From Anaerobiospirillum succiniciproducens DSM 6400 (GTDB lineage: Bacteria > Pseudomonadota > Gammaproteobacteria > Enterobacterales > Succinivibrionaceae): 64,000 nt of DNA. Under the pieces are notes generated by a model. That model was not told where the DNA came from and did no database searches. It saw only the letters and a list, made by a program, of their open reading frames with translations. Numbering within the stretch: position 1 is the stretch's first letter; each line of letters opens with the position of its first letter. This document shows positions 29,801 through 39,500 of this stretch, one piece after another. The translations under genes and the position numbers were made by a program. Location of the stretch: the NCBI RefSeq assembly GCF_000482845.1, contig NZ_AXWV01000012.1, positions 32,434 to 96,433 of the forward strand. Reading direction: 5' to 3'.

Positions 29801-29839
29801 AAAAACAGCGGCATCCTTAGTTTTCTAAGAGAGCCGCTG
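29801..29839 (-). terminator. rho-independent terminator of glgC
   Basis: On the minus strand CAGCGGC (29839-29833) pairs with GCCGCTG (29812-29806), with an inner CTTAG/CTAAG stem, and is followed by TTTTTATTT. It lies about 35 bases past the glgC stop. Confidence 0.82.
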
Positions 29840-29872
29840 CTTTGCAAAGTTAGTTAAAACTAGGTTTTAACA

Positions 29873-31192
29873 TTAGTAAATTGGTGAGCTAGTTGCGCTG
29901 TACTCATCAAAACCTTCGTAAAGGTGTGGCTCGTTCTCACGCAGCTTATCAAGCATCTCGCGAGTTACTAAAACAACGCCTGCATCGGTACGGAAGAAGC
30001 GCTTAGCATCAAGAGTCGCGTTCTCACCGATGATGAGGTTACGTGGCAGCTCAACACCACGGTCTAAGATTACCTTAGTTAAGCGGCAGCCACGGTGGAT
30101 TACGCAAGAAGGCAGAACTACAGTCTCATTTAAGCAGCAGTTAGAGTGCACACGAGTATCGGTGAACAGCACGCTGTGGCATAAAGAGGAGCCTGAGATG
30201 ATACAGCCAGCGGAACATACGGAGTTCATAACCACTGATGAAGCACCGGAGATGTCCTGTACGAACTTAGCTGGTGGTAATTGCTCTTGATGAGTCCAAA
30301 TAGGCCATACGGTATCGTAAACGTCCAGCTGTGGCTGAACAGCTGCGATATCCATATTTGCTTCCCAGTAAGCGTCGATAGTACCAACATCACGCCAGTA
30401 GCAGATGTCCTTCCAACCCTGGTTGCGGATGCATGACAGAGCAAAGTCGTGAGCGTGAACCTTATGCTGCTGAACTAATGCAGGAATGATGTCAAAGCCG
30501 AAGTCACGACGTGAGTTTTCGTTGTTAGCATCAGCGGTTAATACCTCATAGAGGTAGTCTGCATTGAAGACGTAAATACCCATTGAGGCTAAGGTGTGGT
30601 TCTCGTCATTAGGCATGCCTGGTGGATCCTTTGGCTTCTCGAGGAAGTCAGTAACCATGGCATTGTTGTCAATTTGCATACAGCCGTAAGCTGAAGCATC
30701 ACAACGAGGAATAGCAATACAAGCAACAGTAACTGGGCAACCGCTCTTGATGTGGTCCATGACCATTGCGGTGTAGTCCATCTTGTAGATGTGATCAGCA
30801 GATAAGATCACAATGTACTTTGGCTTGTGGTTACGGATGATGTCGATGTTCTGGTAAACAGCATCTGCAGTACCTTGGTACCAGTGCTCCTCATCAATAC
30901 GCTGCTGAGCTGGGAGAAGATCAATGAACTCATTGAACTGACCACGAAGGAATGACCAGCCTGACTGAATATGACGAAGCAGAGAGTGTGACTTGTACTG
31001 GGTAACAACACCAATACGAGTAATGCCTGAGTTTACACAGTTGGACAGAGCAAAGTCGATAATACGGAACTTGCCGCCGAAGAAGACAGCAGGCTTTGCA
31101 CGATAATCAGTCAACATGTGCAAACGGCTTCCACGACCGCCTGCTAAAACCAGAGCTAATGTTTGTTTAGCCACTTCACGTGCGTTTTCCAT
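29873..31192 (-). CDS. glgC: glucose-1-phosphate adenylyltransferase
   Basis: Makes ADP-glucose from glucose-1-phosphate and ATP, the committed step of bacterial glycogen synthesis; normally allosterically controlled. The 439-residue protein starts with the nucleotide-binding signature LALVLAGGRGSRLHMLTDYRAKPAVFFGG, keeps the catalytic Asp region (YIVILSADHIYKMDY) and the sugar-phosphate site (DFLEKPKDPP), and ends in the left-handed beta-helix (SVVMNSVCSAGCIISGSSL and GCRLTKVILDRGVELP). ATG 31192 has AGAGGT at 8 bases, so it is preferred over the TTG one codon upstream. No other glg gene is adjacent, which is unusual since glgB/X/A/P often cluster with it. Confidence 0.96.
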   Translation of the reverse strand: MENAREVAKQTLALVLAGGRGSRLHMLTDYRAKPAVFFGGKFRIIDFALSNCVNSGITRIGVVTQYKSHSLLRHIQSGWSFLRGQFNEFIDLLPAQQRIDEEHWYQGTADAVYQNIDIIRNHKPKYIVILSADHIYKMDYTAMVMDHIKSGCPVTVACIAIPRCDASAYGCMQIDNNAMVTDFLEKPKDPPGMPNDENHTLASMGIYVFNADYLYEVLTADANNENSRRDFGFDIIPALVQQHKVHAHDFALSCIRNQGWKDICYWRDVGTIDAYWEANMDIAAVQPQLDVYDTVWPIWTHQEQLPPAKFVQDISGASSVVMNSVCSAGCIISGSSLCHSVLFTDTRVHSNCCLNETVVLPSCVIHRGCRLTKVILDRGVELPRNLIIGENATLDAKRFFRTDAGVVLVTREMLDKLRENEPHLYEGFDEYSATSSPIY

Positions 31193-32486
31193 CAATTGAC
31201 CTCTTTTTCTTCAGCTTTCTATAAATTTGGTTTCAACATCCTATAGGCAACATCTTGTTGTAATTGCTTAGCGATGCGATGTTACCTTGAGTTGCTGTCA
31301 GTACAGCGTGTTTGTTCTGCCATCATGCCTGTCTTAAGTTAAGCATACAGCAAGCGGTAAGTTAAAACTTTACGCTGCCATGCTTATAAAACTTCTTTTA
31401 TAGATAAGATCACCTTGATCTTGCACTCGCTATCTGCCCTTTATTTTAAGATCTTAAGATCTGATGGGCTTTTTATATAACCATTTTGGGCGGTGCTTTT
31501 CGTATCTTTATGGGATCTTATCTAAGTGCTAAAGACACAGCGCATATGATGGCGCTTGTCAGTTGTGTTCCAATTGACCAAAAAGTCGTAAGAGCTTCAC
31601 TAGCGTAATCTCCTAGTGCATCTGACAGGCTTTTGAGTAATGAAAACTACAGTTGTTATTAGCAGATGTAAGAAACTTATATGCTGATTGTGCAACATCA
31701 ATACTAAATAAGCTATTGCAGCACACTCCTTTTGTGAGAATACTCAAAGAATCATGTAGCTTTCTTGGATCCAAGAAAAATTGGCTACTCTTTGGGATTT
31801 TTTAGCAATTTTGTTGGAGCTATGAGCGCTTTTGTCAAATTCATCATTTCAGCTTGGGATCATCATCACTGAAATAAGGGAAAAAGACTCCTTTTTTAAC
31901 CTGAGCAGCTACATTTTGATCTTTTCTAAGGCATGCAAAAACTTGATAGCTATCACATCCAAGCGCTACAATGGCCTTTAGCACATCATGTAAAAATACA
32001 CTCAGATCTGAAACATAATCACACCGCTATTGGCAACTAAGTCTTTAAATGTGCACGAGCACATGAACTGCATATCCTCTCACTACAAAGATGCAAAAAA
32101 TTATCAACTAGAGAACAATCATAGCCATTGCGGCGCTAGTAGCGCACCGATCTTGCACACAATTTCAGCACTTCCTCACAAGAGTTCTCTTTAGATTTCC
32201 GGCTATGTCAGATCATAAGATGTCCATAGCCTCTATCGCCCGCACAACCACTCACGATCTCAATGCCTAAAACTGCAGAGCAACTGCCCCTTTTCCCTCG
32301 TGCTCTCAAGGCTAGCCTAAGAAAAGTCTGGCAAGATCACCACTCTTAATAGCAACTTAATACTTACAGCCAAGATCGCCACTACAACTCACGACAAAGC
32401 AAGATAACAGATGCGGCGTTCTTGATGCGATTATGGCCACTGCTATCAAGCATCACTCCCTGGTCTTTTGCCAAGCGTTTCAACTT
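31193..32486. other. 1.5-kb gene-poor gap between glgC and mtnN (left part)
   Basis: No coding sequence with family resemblance or a ribosome site was found on either strand. It contains the 14-bp palindrome AGATCTTAAGATCT at 31449-31462, enclosed by GCCC and GGGC and followed by TTTTTAT near 31470, which could be a weak plus-strand terminator. Several AAGATC words are present. glgC and mtnN diverge from this gap, so both promoters must lie here. Confidence 0.3.
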
Positions 32487-32583
32487 CGTATAGCCAAAGC
32501 ATTTAGCCACTGACGCAGATACATATAGCCAAGGCATTTTGCTACCAACAGAACTACATATAGTCGTGGCATTTTGGCTACTG
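32487..32583. repeat. 35-bp degenerate tandem repeat, about 2.8 copies
   Basis: Units begin at 32487, 32522 and 32557, each with C(G/A)TATAG(C/T)C followed by GGCATTTTGCTAC-like sequence. It lies about 160 bases upstream of mtnN. Confidence 0.7.
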
Positions 32584-32747
32584 TTTATACTACGGGGCTT
32601 TATGTTGTACCCTTTAGAACATACAATAACGGCTAAGCTATTAAGGCTAAATTATCAACTGACACCATCTACAATAAGATCTTCGTCAGTTATCTGTTTG
32701 TCTTTGGTATCTGGCTAGCTAGACTGCCACTTAATCAGGAAACACGT

Positions 32748-33455
32748 ATGCGTATCGGTATTATTGGTCCTATGGAAGAAGAGGTTACCCTCTTAAAAGC
32801 AGCTATTGAGAATCAGAGCGTCGTAAATATCGGCAACCGTGATTACATCAGTGGTTCATACAGCGGACATGAGGTTGTCTTAGTTAAGTCAGGTATCGGT
32901 ACTGTCTGTGCTGCAGAGGCTGCTTTAACCTTAGCATTGCACTTTAAGTGCGACGCTATCATTAACTCAGGTTGCGCCGGTGGTATTGGTCCAGGCCTTA
33001 AGATTGGCGATATCGTGATCTCCAATAAGCTTGCCTACCATGACTTTGATCTTAAGATCTTTGGTTACAAGCGTGGTCAGGTGCCTTCATATGAGCAGTA
33101 CTTCAATGCTGATCATGCTCTGATCGCTAAGGCTGAGGCTGTTGCCGCTAAGCTCAAGTCTGATGAGGGCTTTGAGCCAAATGTATGCACTGGTGACGTA
33201 TTAACAGGCGATCAGTTCATTGCCAATAAGCCACTGTGTGTTGCTATGCGCGAAGACTTCCCTGAGGCTATGGTTACTGAGATGGAAGGTGCTGCAGTTG
33301 CTCATGTTTGCAGCGACTTTAAGGTTCCTTTCTTAGTCATCCGTTCTGTATCTGACACTGCTGATGGCGATAGTCCAAAGGTCTTTGATGAGTTTGTACA
33401 GCTTGCTGCTGATAACAGTGCTAAGCTGCTCTTAGCTTTAATCAAGGCCATGTAA
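32748..33455 (+). CDS. mtnN: 5'-methylthioadenosine/S-adenosylhomocysteine nucleosidase
   Basis: Cleaves adenine from methylthioadenosine, S-adenosylhomocysteine and 5'-deoxyadenosine, feeding methionine salvage and (via ribosylhomocysteine) autoinducer-2. The 235-residue protein matches E. coli Pfs/MtnN along its length: Glu12 in MEEEVTLL, GCAGGIGPGLKIGDIV, the Met-Glu pair at 179-180 in VTEMEGAAVAHVC, and catalytic Asp203 in RSVSDTADGDSP. AGGAAA lies six bases before the ATG. A CobD/CbiB-like gene follows 260 bases downstream on the same strand. Confidence 0.96.
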   Translation: MRIGIIGPMEEEVTLLKAAIENQSVVNIGNRDYISGSYSGHEVVLVKSGIGTVCAAEAALTLALHFKCDAIINSGCAGGIGPGLKIGDIVISNKLAYHDFDLKIFGYKRGQVPSYEQYFNADHALIAKAEAVAAKLKSDEGFEPNVCTGDVLTGDQFIANKPLCVAMREDFPEAMVTEMEGAAVAHVCSDFKVPFLVIRSVSDTADGDSPKVFDEFVQLAADNSAKLLLALIKAM

Positions 33456-33718
33456 TCAAAGCTAGCTCTTAGCTAGCTTTTATAACTACTAAAGGCTCAA
33501 GCTCACACGGTATATGGCTTTAACATGGCTCTATTAGGCCCGTGCTATAAGATCTTGATTAACGAGCGAAAGCTAAACAGCTTATCGCTCTATACATAAG
33601 GTCATAAGCTGTTTTGATGCGCTTGAGCTTTGCTGTACATCTAAGGTAAAGCTAACAATGAGGAAAGACCATTAATGCACATAGCAAAGAGCTTATGCAC
33701 AATTTGGTCTTTTAGAAT

Positions 33719-34864
33719 ATGAATCCACCGATCAATCTCACCTTACCGCTTGATGCTGAGGATGTATCAGCAGCTCTTAATCTAGGCTCTAGCAAAGTTG
33801 ATGAAGTATCAGTTGATCTCATGGGATCAGGCAAGGCTGATCTTCTTGGTAGCTATCAAACTCAACAGAGCACCGCACAATCTAGCACCTCTACAGAGAT
33901 CGCGTGGGATCAACTCTTTAATCAAGGACAATTTGATCCATGGATCTTAATTCAAGAGCCTGCCTTAGTCTTAGCTGTAGCCGTAGTGCTGCAGATGCTC
34001 ATACCTATTCCTAAGAGCTTAAAGCTTGAAGGTCTAGCCCCTATCTTCACTGGACTTGCACGTAAGGTTAACCGCCCCGGCATCTCCACATCACAAAGAG
34101 CTTTTGCAGGATTTATTCTGCCTACGCTGATTTTGTTTGTAGTCATGTTCTTGGTATTTACCCTGGACATCATCTCTGACTTTGACTACATCATATCTTT
34201 AGTTGTGATGTTCTTAGTTCTTGATCTTAAGTTTGTTCAAGATCGCTCAGTCGTAGTGTATCGTGCTCTTCATGAGGGCTTTAAAGATAAAGCTAAAGAC
34301 CTACTGTCGGATATTGTGCTCAGAGAGACACAGCCTTTATCTGAAATGGGCATTGCTAAAGCTTGTAGCGAGAGTGCCATTCTGCGCATCTTTAGCGGCT
34401 GGTTTGCAGTAATGGTCTGGTATTTCATCGCCGGCATTGAGGGCGCTACCTTGATGCAGACAGTAAATATCATGTCCCGCAGCTTTAACTATAAGTTACA
34501 AGGCAACTATCGCTTTGGCAAACCAATCTTTATTGTGCACCAGACTTTACTGTTTATTCCTGCCATAGTGCTCATGTTCGTCTTAGTATTTTCTAAAAAC
34601 CCAATTAGACATGTAGTATGCGGCTTTGATGGATTTTCCAGATACCCTGCACCTGTATCAGGTATGGTACTTGGCGCTGTAGGCGGTGCTTTAAATCTCA
34701 CTTTGGGCGGCCCTCGCTATTACCAAGGTGAAATCTTGCGCCTACCAAAAGTTGGAGGTGAACTTAATCCAGATCGTCAGTCTATACTTTACTCTATGCG
34801 AAAGATTAGAATGTGCGGTCTGATTCTCTTAGTATTAAGCGTTATCATCGACCTTAATATCTAA
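33719..34864 (+). CDS. CobD/CbiB-like integral membrane protein
   Basis: The 381-residue protein has an unusual ~75-residue hydrophilic N-terminus, then about five membrane segments (roughly 85-100, 125-150, 155-170, 225-245, 275-295). Features recalling CobD/CbiB (adenosylcobinamide-phosphate synthase) are GLARKVNRPG, RALHEG, the ACSESAILRIFSGWFAVMVWYFIAG region, and GALNLTLGGPRYYQGE near the end. Many gammaproteobacteria carry such a gene without the rest of the cobalamin pathway, where the role is unknown. No other cobalamin gene is in the window. The Smr gene starts 65 bases downstream and may be co-transcribed. The start ATG at 33719 has no clear ribosome site. Confidence 0.68.
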   Translation: MNPPINLTLPLDAEDVSAALNLGSSKVDEVSVDLMGSGKADLLGSYQTQQSTAQSSTSTEIAWDQLFNQGQFDPWILIQEPALVLAVAVVLQMLIPIPKSLKLEGLAPIFTGLARKVNRPGISTSQRAFAGFILPTLILFVVMFLVFTLDIISDFDYIISLVVMFLVLDLKFVQDRSVVVYRALHEGFKDKAKDLLSDIVLRETQPLSEMGIAKACSESAILRIFSGWFAVMVWYFIAGIEGATLMQTVNIMSRSFNYKLQGNYRFGKPIFIVHQTLLFIPAIVLMFVLVFSKNPIRHVVCGFDGFSRYPAPVSGMVLGAVGGALNLTLGGPRYYQGEILRLPKVGGELNPDRQSILYSMRKIRMCGLILLVLSVIIDLNI

Positions 34865-34929
34865 GATAGATACCAAATCAAGACGATTGTTCATAGCTTA
34901 ATTCCTATAACTTCAGCTGGATACTATTC

Positions 34930-35574
34930 ATGGCAAATTCAGAAAATAACGACTTTTCCTTTGAGGATCTGCTTAAAGAGGAAGTCATTCAAAATATCGA
35001 CAATATCGATCTTGCTGAACAGTTAGGCAAAGTCACTAGGATTGAACAAGACAAGATCGAAGTACGCGCCCCAAGCATGGACAAAGAAGAGTCCAGAATC
35101 AAAAAGGAGGCGGCTGTACGTGACACTAAAGAGGAGAGCATCGACTATTTCTCCTCTACGCATGTGCCAATGGTTGCGCCTACCGAGGTGCTTGCATACA
35201 GAAGTAATGGAGCCCAACCTTTCCTTCTTAAAAAGCTTAAAAACGGAGAATACCGTGAGGCTGACTTTATCGACTTGCATGGCAAGACTACTGAAGAGGC
35301 CTACGAGTTTACCCGTCGCTTTATCATGCACGCTCGCAAAGAAGGATTCCGCTGTGTTCTGATCATTCATGGTAAGGGTGAACGAGAGCATTTAAAGCGT
35401 AAAGCAACCTTAAAGAGCTACGTTGCTCACTGGCTTAGACAAATGCCTGAAGTCTTAGCCTACCACTCTGCTCCTGAGTGGAAAGGTGGTACTGGTGCTG
35501 TTATGGTGATCTTAAAGAAAGGCGATAAAGAGTCAGATGACAACCGCGAGTTACACGCACTAAGAACTCGCTAG
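34930..35574 (+). CDS. smrB: Smr-domain endonuclease, SmrB-like
   Basis: Small MutS-related domain protein. In E. coli SmrB is recruited to collided ribosomes and cleaves the mRNA; the related SmrA is an alternative identity. The C-terminal half (about 108-200) is a full Smr domain: FIDLHGKTTEEAYEFTRRFI with the LDLHG-type motif, VLIIHGKGE, and GGTGAVMVILKK at the end. The N-terminal ~100 residues are charged and probably disordered. Length (214) fits SmrB/YfcN better than MutS2. It follows the CbiB-like gene by 65 bases and is ended by a strong hairpin. Confidence 0.85.
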   Translation: MANSENNDFSFEDLLKEEVIQNIDNIDLAEQLGKVTRIEQDKIEVRAPSMDKEESRIKKEAAVRDTKEESIDYFSSTHVPMVAPTEVLAYRSNGAQPFLLKKLKNGEYREADFIDLHGKTTEEAYEFTRRFIMHARKEGFRCVLIIHGKGEREHLKRKATLKSYVAHWLRQMPEVLAYHSAPEWKGGTGAVMVILKKGDKESDDNRELHALRTR

Positions 35575-35610
35575 CTAACGCCTAGAGCCTCTATATAAAT
35601 GAGACTATCC

Positions 35611-35636
35611 CCTTAGATGCCTTTGGGCATCTAAGG
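35611..35636 (+). terminator. hairpin downstream of smrB
   Basis: Perfect 11-bp stem CCTTAGATGCC/GGCATCTAAGG with a 4-nt loop, 36 bases after the stop. The tail is TATTAATCTT, only moderately T-rich. It abuts the tandem repeat that follows and may have given rise to part of it. Confidence 0.6.
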
Positions 35637-35650
35637 TATTAATCTTCCTG

Positions 35651-35835
35651 CCTAACCTTTGCGCATCAACGGTATCGCTTCGTCTACCCTAACCTCTGCT
35701 AATCAAAGGTATTGATGCTTCTGCCCTAACCTTTGCGCATCAACGGTATCGCTGCGTCTACCCTAACCTTTGCGCATCAACGGTATCGATGCGTCTACCC
35801 TAACCTCTGCTAATCAAAGGTATTGATGCTTCTGC
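35651..35835. repeat. 37-bp tandem repeat, five copies of two alternating types
   Basis: Five exact-length units (35651, 35688, 35725, 35762, 35799) occur in the order A-B-A-A-B. Type A contains TTTGCGCATCAACGGTATCG and type B TCTGCTAATCAAAGGTATTG. The two B copies are identical and the A copies nearly so, which suggests block duplication of an A-B pair. A diverged partial copy follows to about 35866. The rest of the gap up to 36502 is AT-rich with runs such as TATATATTTTGACTG, likely holding the autotransporter promoter. Confidence 0.88.
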
Positions 35836-36180
35836 CATAGCTTTTGCTCATCAGAGTAAGCCCATCTTTTTATCCATTTACATATTGTCTTAATAATATC
35901 GGTGCACTCATCTTTGACGAGAAACATCAGTTAAATCGTTGTAGCTAGACAATACTGATAAATACTTTGTGCATTTTTATATATTGGGAAAAACTGACTT
36001 AGATCACGTCAGTTGGTAGTGATTCTTAAGACACCCGCCATTTACTGCAAATAAAACAGATATACAGGCCATTTTTGATACGACAAAGACAAAACCGTGC
36101 TTGATACAACATAATACACATACTGTTTTATATATTTTGACTGTCAATCATAGATATAACGACTGTCATATATTTTATAT

Positions 36181-36405
36181 ATGAATGTAAATCAAGAAAT
36201 CGATGGCCTTAAAACAATTCTTAACCAAGAATCTCGCACCGTAAGCTTAAGTGTGTATCTAGATAATTGGTACTCTCCGCGTACCATTTCACAGCAACCT
36301 CATAGTTGTTGGCTTGTATGCACTTTTTATACTAAAGCGTCACTACTCAGTCGTGCCTTCTATTGTCTTGCGAGCAGACACTCTCTGCTAGGATGCGACT
36401 TATAG
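36181..36405 (+). CDS. doubtful 74-codon leader-region frame
   Basis: An ATG directly after an AT-rich promoter-like stretch (TATTTTATATATG) opens a 74-codon frame that ends about 100 bases before the first protease autotransporter. The first 30 residues (NVNQEIDGLKTILNQESRTV) look protein-like; the rest does not. No family is recognised and no ribosome site is present, so it may be part of an untranslated leader. A hairpin with arms CTAATGCC/GGCATTAG follows at about 36452-36478. Confidence 0.2.
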   Translation: MNVNQEIDGLKTILNQESRTVSLSVYLDNWYSPRTISQQPHSCWLVCTFYTKASLLSRAFYCLASRHSLLGCDL

Positions 36406-36502
36406 CCTTTTTTCTAGGTTTGCTGTTTTTGCAAAGAAGAGAGAGTTGTACTAATGCCTTTCCTAAGTAGGCATTAGAGCTAGATTTATTAAGGCTTGTC
36501 CT

Positions 36503-39500
36503 GTGAAGATTCCAACAAAGTCAAAGTCCGTCCGTATTAAGCCAGAGATCCCTTTTAAGCCATGGGCTGTTATTCTGCCTACCTTGCTGGTAGCTACAGT
36601 GCATGATGCCAATGCGCTGCAACTAGACATACGTAATCACTGGGTACGTGACTACCTAGACCTTGCACAAAATAAAGGTGTTTTTGAGCGCGGCGCTACT
36701 GGTATTGAGATCATGCGTAAGGATGGCACCATCCTTAAGCTGCCAGATGTACCATTCCCTGATATGGGTGTTGTTGCCAATCAAGGCTCATCAACCTCTA
36801 TTGGCGGTGCCTACTCTGTTACGGCCACACATAACAAAAAATATGGACCTTGGCATGTGTCAGTTGGCAAACCAGAGTGGGGCAAAACTACCTATTACGC
36901 TCAGTCAGACATTCATGTAGACCACCAAAGCGGCAGAGGTGACTTTTCTGCTATTCGCTTAGACAAGTTTGTTGTGGAAACACGTGGCGTTGAAGGCATT
37001 GAGACAAATCTTACTGATGCAGAGTTTGTCGAGCGCTATGGTGTGATGTATGAGGGCAAGAAGCAAGTAATTGCTTATCGTGCCGGCTCTGGCATGTTCT
37101 CTTTGCAAGATAAGAATGGCAAGACCGACTATCGTGATGTCTCATATAAGCCTGAGCTCCTCGGTGGTTCTTTCTTTACTTTAAGAGGGCAAGGTCGCGG
37201 CTCTGAATGGATTGATTTCCAGAACTTTAAGTCACTATCTAATACCACTACCACTGGCGATAGCGGCTCTGGTGTCCTTATTTGGGATAATCAAAAGCAA
37301 AAATGGGTAATTGCTGGTGTACTTTTCGGTATCTTAGGCAATAGCCAAGTCACTTTCTTTAGATATGGCAAGTGGAATCAAAAAGTCGTAGATGAATTAA
37401 AAGCTAGACACACCCATAAGATTGCTCTTGCAAACCAAACACTTACCTTCGATGATACCGAGATGCGTAAGTACTCCATTGGTCAAGCCGCTGCAGAGAC
37501 CTTTGGTGACAAGAAAGATCTATCATTTACTGGCGGTGGCACCATCAACTTAAAGCAGAATCTGCATTTAGGCATTGGTGGTCTGATCTTCGATAGCAAC
37601 AATGACTACATTGTTAACGGCGATTCCTTTTCATACAAGGGTGCCGGCATTGATATTGGAAAAGGCAGTACCTTAAAGTGGAACGCTAAAGGTGTTGCTA
37701 ATGAAAACCTCCACAAGATTGGCGAAGGCACCTTAGAGGTCAACGTCACTCAAGGTGGCAACTTAAAGGTTGGCGATGGCAAGGTCATTCTTAAAGCTGA
37801 TAAGAGCTTTAACAATATCTACATGGCCAATGGTTACGCCACTGTTAAGCTCGACACACAAAACGCCTTAAATACCGGCGATGGCCGCAACGGTATTTTC
37901 TTTGCCCGTCATGGCGGTACCTTAGATATCAATGGTTTTTCTCAAACTTTTGAGCGTATTGCCGCATCAGATGAAGGCGCAATTGTCACTAATACTGCCA
38001 ATCAAATTGCAAACATCAACTTTAAGCTTCCTAAATGGTCATATGCCTATCATGGACAATTCAAGGGCAAGCTAAATGTAAATCATAAGTTTGCTGATGA
38101 AGTTAGCGATGAGATTAAGCATAAAGAACGTCATCTGATCTTAGATGGCAATGTCGATATTGATGGCGATCTCTCTGTTCAAAATGCCAAGCTCACTATG
38201 CAGGGTCTGCCTGTTACCCATTCATACTTTGGTGTGGCTAAATGCGGTAATCCTGCAATATTCCCATGTCAAAGAGACTATGTCCAAAATATTAAGGATA
38301 AAGAGCAGGCAGATAATAATAAATACGGCAGTCATTATAAGAGCAACAATCAGATCAACTCTTTTGATCAGCCTGACTGGAAGCAGCGTACTTTTAAGTT
38401 TAAGAACTTAAACTTAGACAATGCAGCCTTAGGCGTTGGCCGTAATACCACCTTGTTAACTGACATCAATGCGGTCAGTTCCACCATTCAATTTGGTGGT
38501 GATGTAGCCACTTTCCGTGACAATCACGCAGGTGACAATGTTACCGGCTTTGACTTTAGACAAAACCTCATTGAGGGTAAGTCTATAGACAATGAGAGCA
38601 TCTACTACGAAGGTGCAATCACTGCTAGAGACTCTAAGATCACCTCTTATGCTAAAACCATGGCAGCATCCTTTGATCTTAGCAATAACTCAGTATTTGA
38701 GGCTAAAGATAAGGATAGCGTTACCCGCATTTTAGATGCTGGCATTAAGGTAAAAGACAGCTCCAAGTTAATCTTAGGCGACATCTTTGTTGAGAAGACT
38801 AAAAGAGATATCGTCATCGAAAAAGATGATAACGCCACTCTCTCAATTGAAGATGTTATCGTCACTGAGGCCTCTTTAACCTTACCTGATGGCGCGGTTA
38901 AAGGAAGTCTTAATGCTTACAAAGATGCCTCAATCAATGTAAAAAACTGGACTTTAACTAATAACAACCTAGCCTCTCATGACAATGGTGTCATTAACAT
39001 CAAGTCCTTAGAAGTGCTAGGTAAACAAGACGTTGGCAGCGCCAATATCTATGTTAAAGATCGCATGGTGATGAAGGATGTTAACCCTAACTCTCTCAAC
39101 TCAAATGACAGCGGGTGGGTTGGTCTTAACGTCAATGAGCTTACCTTTGGTCGCGATTCTCAGATCTCAGCTGAGTTTTCCAATGACTTCCTGTCATTAG
39201 CTAACTTAAGCTTAGATAAGGAACATACTTTAATTCAGGCCAACAAACTTACTGATGACCGTTTAAAGTCAAAGATCGACTTTACCCTTCAAGGTAAGGC
39301 TGTTAATGCCATTAGCAAAATAGATGGCAACAAGATCAGCTTTACCCTTAAGGATAGCTACTTCGATCCAGACCACGGCAATGGTGGTCCAGGCTTTGGT
39401 AAACCTGAAGATGACAAACTGCTCAACGACTTTTTCTACAGCCCAGTTGGCTATGAGTTCTTAGAACAGAACAAGTCAGAAAATGCTGTTGAGGTAATTA

